DNA of 7,538 nucleotides from Rhodothermales bacterium (GTDB lineage: Bacteria > Bacteroidota > Rhodothermia > Rhodothermales > UBA10348), in assembly GCA_030833605.1 (NCBI GenBank), contig JAURGV010000111.1, positions 1 through 7,538 on the forward strand, given 5' to 3'. A program made the position numbers and the translations under genes. Below the pieces are notes generated by a model, which did not search any database, was not told where the DNA came from, and saw only the letters and a list, made by a program, of their open reading frames with translations. Shown piece by piece: positions 4,814 to 7,538 of the stretch (position 1 is its first letter; each line of letters begins with the position of its first letter).

Positions 4814-4836
4814 GCATTTAACCTGTACGACCCAAG

Positions 4837-5343
4837 ATGATCGTATTAGCAGCAGACCTACTTGCTCCCGATGCCGGATTAATCTTCTGGATAGCCATCA
4901 CGTTTGGGCTTTTGCTCTTCGTGTTGAGCAAATTCGCGTGGAAACCGATTACATCGGCCCTTTCCGAGCGCGAAACCACTATCCATAAGTCTTTGGCTCA
5001 GGCTGAGAAGGCGTTGGCCGAAGCTAAACAGCTTCAAGCCGACAATACCAAAGCCAGACGTGACGCCGAAGCACAAGCACAAGCTATTATCCGGGAATCC
5101 CGGGAAGAAGCCGAGCGCGTGCGCACGGAGGAAGTAGACAAAACACGCAGCCAAATTAAACAGCTGCAAGATCAGGCTCAGGCTGAAATCGCACGTGAAA
5201 AAGACAGTGCGTTGAACAGCTTGCGTCAGGAAGTTGCGGATTTAGCGATCCGTGCTGCCGAAAAAATCTTGCGTGAGAATTTGGATGCAGATCGCCAAAA
5301 GAAAATTGTAGACAATTTTCTAGGGGATCTAACGAAAAACTGA
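4837..5343 (+). CDS. atpF: F1Fo ATP synthase subunit b
   Basis: The 168-residue peripheral-stalk subunit has one N-terminal transmembrane helix (about 14-31). It is followed by the conserved KFAWKPITSAL (32-42) and a long, highly charged, Ala-rich helix (43-145) that dimerises as a coiled coil. The C-terminal part (RAAEKILRENL, 139-149) binds subunit delta. Length and pattern match bacterial b subunits. Only one b-type gene is present in the window, so a b2 homodimer is expected rather than a b/b' pair. The start ATG 4837 has no Shine-Dalgarno, follows the three-hairpin region, and gives the usual short N-terminal tail. Confidence 0.97.
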   Translation: MIVLAADLLAPDAGLIFWIAITFGLLLFVLSKFAWKPITSALSERETTIHKSLAQAEKALAEAKQLQADNTKARRDAEAQAQAIIRESREEAERVRTEEVDKTRSQIKQLQDQAQAEIAREKDSALNSLRQEVADLAIRAAEKILRENLDADRQKKIVDNFLGDLTKN

Positions 5344-5348
5344 TTGGC

Positions 5349-5363
5349 TTCCCTTAGCGGGAA
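5349..5363 (+). other. Short hairpin between atpF and atpH
   Basis: TTCCC (5349-5353) and GGGAA (5359-5363) form a perfect 5-bp stem with a 5-nt loop, 5 nt after the atpF stop codon and 19 nt before atpH. It is small and could be chance, but hairpins recur at the later junctions of this operon. Confidence 0.25.
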
Positions 5364-5382
5364 TTCGATGACACAGTAGACA

Positions 5383-5931
5383 ATGAGCGAAATCACAATA
5401 TCTCGTAGATACGCCCAAGCACTCGGAGAACGAGCGGCTCAGGCCGGTGTGACAGATCGTGTGGACCAAGACATTTCACTGATCGGTGAAAGTCTGAAAG
5501 GTTCGCGTGAACTGGTAGGGATATTCGAAAGCCCCATTGTTTCCAGAGAAAAGAAAGCGGATGTATTCCGGTCTCTTTTTGCTGGCAAGATTGACGACGT
5601 TACACTCCGATTCCTAGAGGTATTGGTTGAAAAGCGTCGTGAAGACTTGTTTCCTGTGATTGTTGGTGCCTACCAGGAATTGCGAGACAAAGAGTTAGGG
5701 GTTTTGGGCGTTTCTGCTCGAACCGCTCTTGCTCTGTCTCCCGAGGATGAAAAAGCTTTGGCTTCATCTTTGGAAAAGCTTACTGGCAAAAAGATTCGGT
5801 TATCCACGAAAGTCGATGCTAGCCTTCTGGGCGGTATTGTGATTCGCGTAGGAGACACCGTATACGATGCTAGTGTGTCCAATCAGTTGGCGACTTTGCG
5901 AGTACGACTTGAAAAGGGTGCCCTAGCCTAA
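5383..5931 (+). CDS. atpH: F1Fo ATP synthase subunit delta
   Basis: The 182-residue subunit links the top of the alpha3beta3 head to the b stalk (OSCP family). The N-terminal helical domain (about 4-105) begins with SRRYAQALGERA and includes FESPIVSREKKADVFRSLF (48-66). The C-terminal domain ends with the family signature DASLLGGIVIRVGDTVYDAS (145-164), followed by SNQLATLRVRL. Length is normal. It lies 39 nt after atpF and 72 nt before atpA. Start ATG 5383 gives the standard N-terminus; no Shine-Dalgarno is visible. Confidence 0.97.
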   Translation: MSEITISRRYAQALGERAAQAGVTDRVDQDISLIGESLKGSRELVGIFESPIVSREKKADVFRSLFAGKIDDVTLRFLEVLVEKRREDLFPVIVGAYQELRDKELGVLGVSARTALALSPEDEKALASSLEKLTGKKIRLSTKVDASLLGGIVIRVGDTVYDASVSNQLATLRVRLEKGALA

Positions 5932-5974
5932 GGCTGGGACTTTGAATAGTTGATTTTAGCATGATGGGCCTCGG

Positions 5975-5988
5975 TCTGTCTGAACAGA
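5975..5988 (+). other. Short hairpin between atpH and atpA
   Basis: TCTGT (5975-5979) and ACAGA (5984-5988) form a perfect 5-bp stem with a CTGA loop, 15 nt before the atpA start. It could affect atpA translation or mark mRNA processing. It is weak and may be chance. Confidence 0.22.
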
Positions 5989-6003
5989 AACAAACGAATA
6001 ACG

Positions 6004-7538
6004 ATGGCAACGGCAATCAGACCGGATGAAGTCACCGCTGTTTTAAACCGCGAATTAGGCGGATTTGAAGCAAAAACCGACGTATACGAAGTAGGAACAG
6101 TCCTCCAGGTGGGAGACGGTATCGCTCGTATCTACGGCCTTGCAAATGTGCAAGCTGGAGAACTTTTGGAATTTCCCAGAAGTGGCGTTACAGGAATGGT
6201 GCTCAACCTTGAAGAAGACAACGTAGGTGCGGTACTTTTCGGTGAAGCCGACAAAGTAAAAGAAGGCGATGAAGTTCGCCGTACAAGCCGCATTGCCTCG
6301 ATAAACGTGTACGAGTCCATGCTCGGCCGTGTAATCGACCCACTTGGTCGTCCAATGGACGGGAAAGGGGAGTTTACAGGCGAGAAATACGAAATGCCGC
6401 TCGAGCGCAAAGCGCCTTCGGTTATTTTCCGTGAGCCGGTTACCGAGCCATTGCAGACCGGTATCAAAGCTATCGACTCCATGATCCCAGTGGGTCGTGG
6501 ACAGCGTGAGTTGATTATTGGTGACCGCCAGACGGGTAAAACCGCTGTTGCAGTTGACACCATCATTAATCAGAAGTCAACGCACCAAACCGATAAACCG
6601 GTTTATTGTGTTTACGTCGCGATTGGTCAGAAAAACTCGACCGTTGCTCAAGTAATGCGCTCCTTGGAAGAAAATGGTGCACTTGAGTACACTGTTATTG
6701 TCAACGCAGGAGCAGCGGTACCCGCACCACTTCAATACATTGCTCCATTTGCTGGTGCATGTATTGGTGAATATTTCCGCGACAAAGGCCAAGATGCCTT
6801 GATTATTTACGATGACCTATCGAAACAGGCCGTTGCCTATCGTCAGGTATCGTTGTTGCTTCGCCGTCCTCCAGGACGTGAAGCCTACCCCGGAGACGTA
6901 TTCTACTTGCACTCCCGCTTGCTAGAACGTGCCGCCAAAGTAACGAAGTCGGATACCGTTGCAAGCAACATGAACGACCTTCCTGCCTGTTTGAAAGGGA
7001 AAGTGAAAGGTGGTGGTTCGCTTACAGCCCTTCCGATCATCGAAACCCAAGCTGGCGACGTTTCCGCTTACATTCCTACCAACGTGATTTCGATCACAGA
7101 CGGTCAGATTTATTTGGAGTCTGCGCTCTTTAACGCGGGTGTTCGTCCGGCTATCAACGTGGGTATTTCGGTATCTCGTGTGGGTGGTAACGCTCAGATT
7201 AAAGGGATGAAGAAAGTATCTGGAACGCTTCGTCTTGATCTTGCTCAGTATCGCGAGTTGGAAGCCTTCTCGAAATTCGGTTCAGATTTGGATGCCGCTA
7301 CCCAGCGCCAGCTTACTCGTGGTGAGAAGCTCGTTGAAGTGCTAAAACAGGGTCAGTTTGTACCTCAGCCTGTTGAAGAGCAAGTAGCCATTCTATTCGT
7401 AGCTGGTAAAGGACTCATCGATAAACTCCCAACAAACTTGATTAAAAAGTTTGAAAAAGAGTTCATTGAGCGCATGAATATGCGTCATCCAAATGCGTTG
7501 TCTTCGATTGTTTCGTCCGGTGTAACCTCAGATGAAGT
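6004..7538 (+). CDS. atpA: F1 ATP synthase subunit alpha (C-terminus cut by the window edge)
   Basis: Open from ATG 6004 to the right edge: 511 residues plus two bases of the next codon, so only roughly the last 10-20 residues are missing compared with normal alpha subunits. The order is an N-terminal beta-barrel (about 25-95), a nucleotide-binding domain (96-390) and a C-terminal helical bundle. The P-loop GDRQTGKT is at 173-180. The family signature PAINVGISVS is at 382-391, followed directly by R392, the arginine finger that reaches into the catalytic site of beta. VISITDGQIYLE (361-372) is also conserved. Alpha binds non-catalytic nucleotide and forms the alpha3beta3 head. It is the last gene visible in the operon, and atpG is the usual next gene. 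No Shine-Dalgarno precedes the start, but the N-terminus aligns with the family. Confidence 0.98.
   Translation, partial: MATAIRPDEVTAVLNRELGGFEAKTDVYEVGTVLQVGDGIARIYGLANVQAGELLEFPRSGVTGMVLNLEEDNVGAVLFGEADKVKEGDEVRRTSRIASINVYESMLGRVIDPLGRPMDGKGEFTGEKYEMPLERKAPSVIFREPVTEPLQTGIKAIDSMIPVGRGQRELIIGDRQTGKTAVAVDTIINQKSTHQTDKPVYCVYVAIGQKNSTVAQVMRSLEENGALEYTVIVNAGAAVPAPLQYIAPFAGACIGEYFRDKGQDALIIYDDLSKQAVAYRQVSLLLRRPPGREAYPGDVFYLHSRLLERAAKVTKSDTVASNMNDLPACLKGKVKGGGSLTALPIIETQAGDVSAYIPTNVISITDGQIYLESALFNAGVRPAINVGISVSRVGGNAQIKGMKKVSGTLRLDLAQYRELEAFSKFGSDLDAATQRQLTRGEKLVEVLKQGQFVPQPVEEQVAILFVAGKGLIDKLPTNLIKKFEKEFIERMNMRHPNALSSIVSSGVTSDE

Noticed and set aside
6132..6566. 144-residue open frame on the minus strand
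   Set aside because: It is antisense to the highly conserved atpA coding region. Ser/Pro/Thr-rich composition is typical of shadow frames.

Overview
This is a coherent stretch of an ordinary bacterial chromosome at moderate GC. It most likely comes from the Bacteroidota/Rhodothermota/Balneolota group. The reasons are an ATP synthase a subunit with a signal peptide and a long extra-membrane N-terminal extension, scarce Shine-Dalgarno sequences before the atp genes, a PKD-type lipoprotein, and promoter-like boxes that also fit the TTG / TAnnTTTG pattern of Bacteroidota. The phylum is inferred from gene features only. No mobile element, CRISPR array, tRNA, rRNA or phage gene is visible.

Left part (1-962), minus strand: the N-terminal 136 residues of a lipoprotein with a PKD-like domain run off the left edge. 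Next come a strong intrinsic terminator and rpsT (30S protein S20), which has a good promoter on its right side. An imperfect palindrome spans the rpsT stop codon. The 410-624 gap also holds a 10-bp direct repeat with copies exactly 42 bp apart.

Middle (about 963-2452), plus strand: a membrane-anchored M23 (LytM-type) peptidoglycan endopeptidase is followed after 27 nt by a bactofilin. This pairing of a cell-wall hydrolase and a cytoskeletal scaffold is known from other phyla.

Right part (2445-7538), plus strand: an F1Fo ATP synthase operon in the order atpZ-like, AtpI-like small membrane protein, atpB (a), atpE (c), atpF (b), atpH (delta), atpA (alpha, cut by the right edge). The first gene overlaps the bactofilin stop codon, so the cell-shape genes and the Fo assembly genes appear transcriptionally linked. 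A second promoter candidate lies before the AtpI-like gene. Residues in a and c indicate a proton-driven enzyme with the mitochondria-like His/Glu arrangement in the a subunit.

The most interesting non-coding signal is the 111-nt atpE-atpF gap. It can fold into three consecutive hairpins, while the atpB-atpE gap is A-rich and shows no obvious structure. Together these look like a device for making more c subunit than its neighbours. I found no convincing sign of a wholly new system; the notable points are regulatory and architectural.
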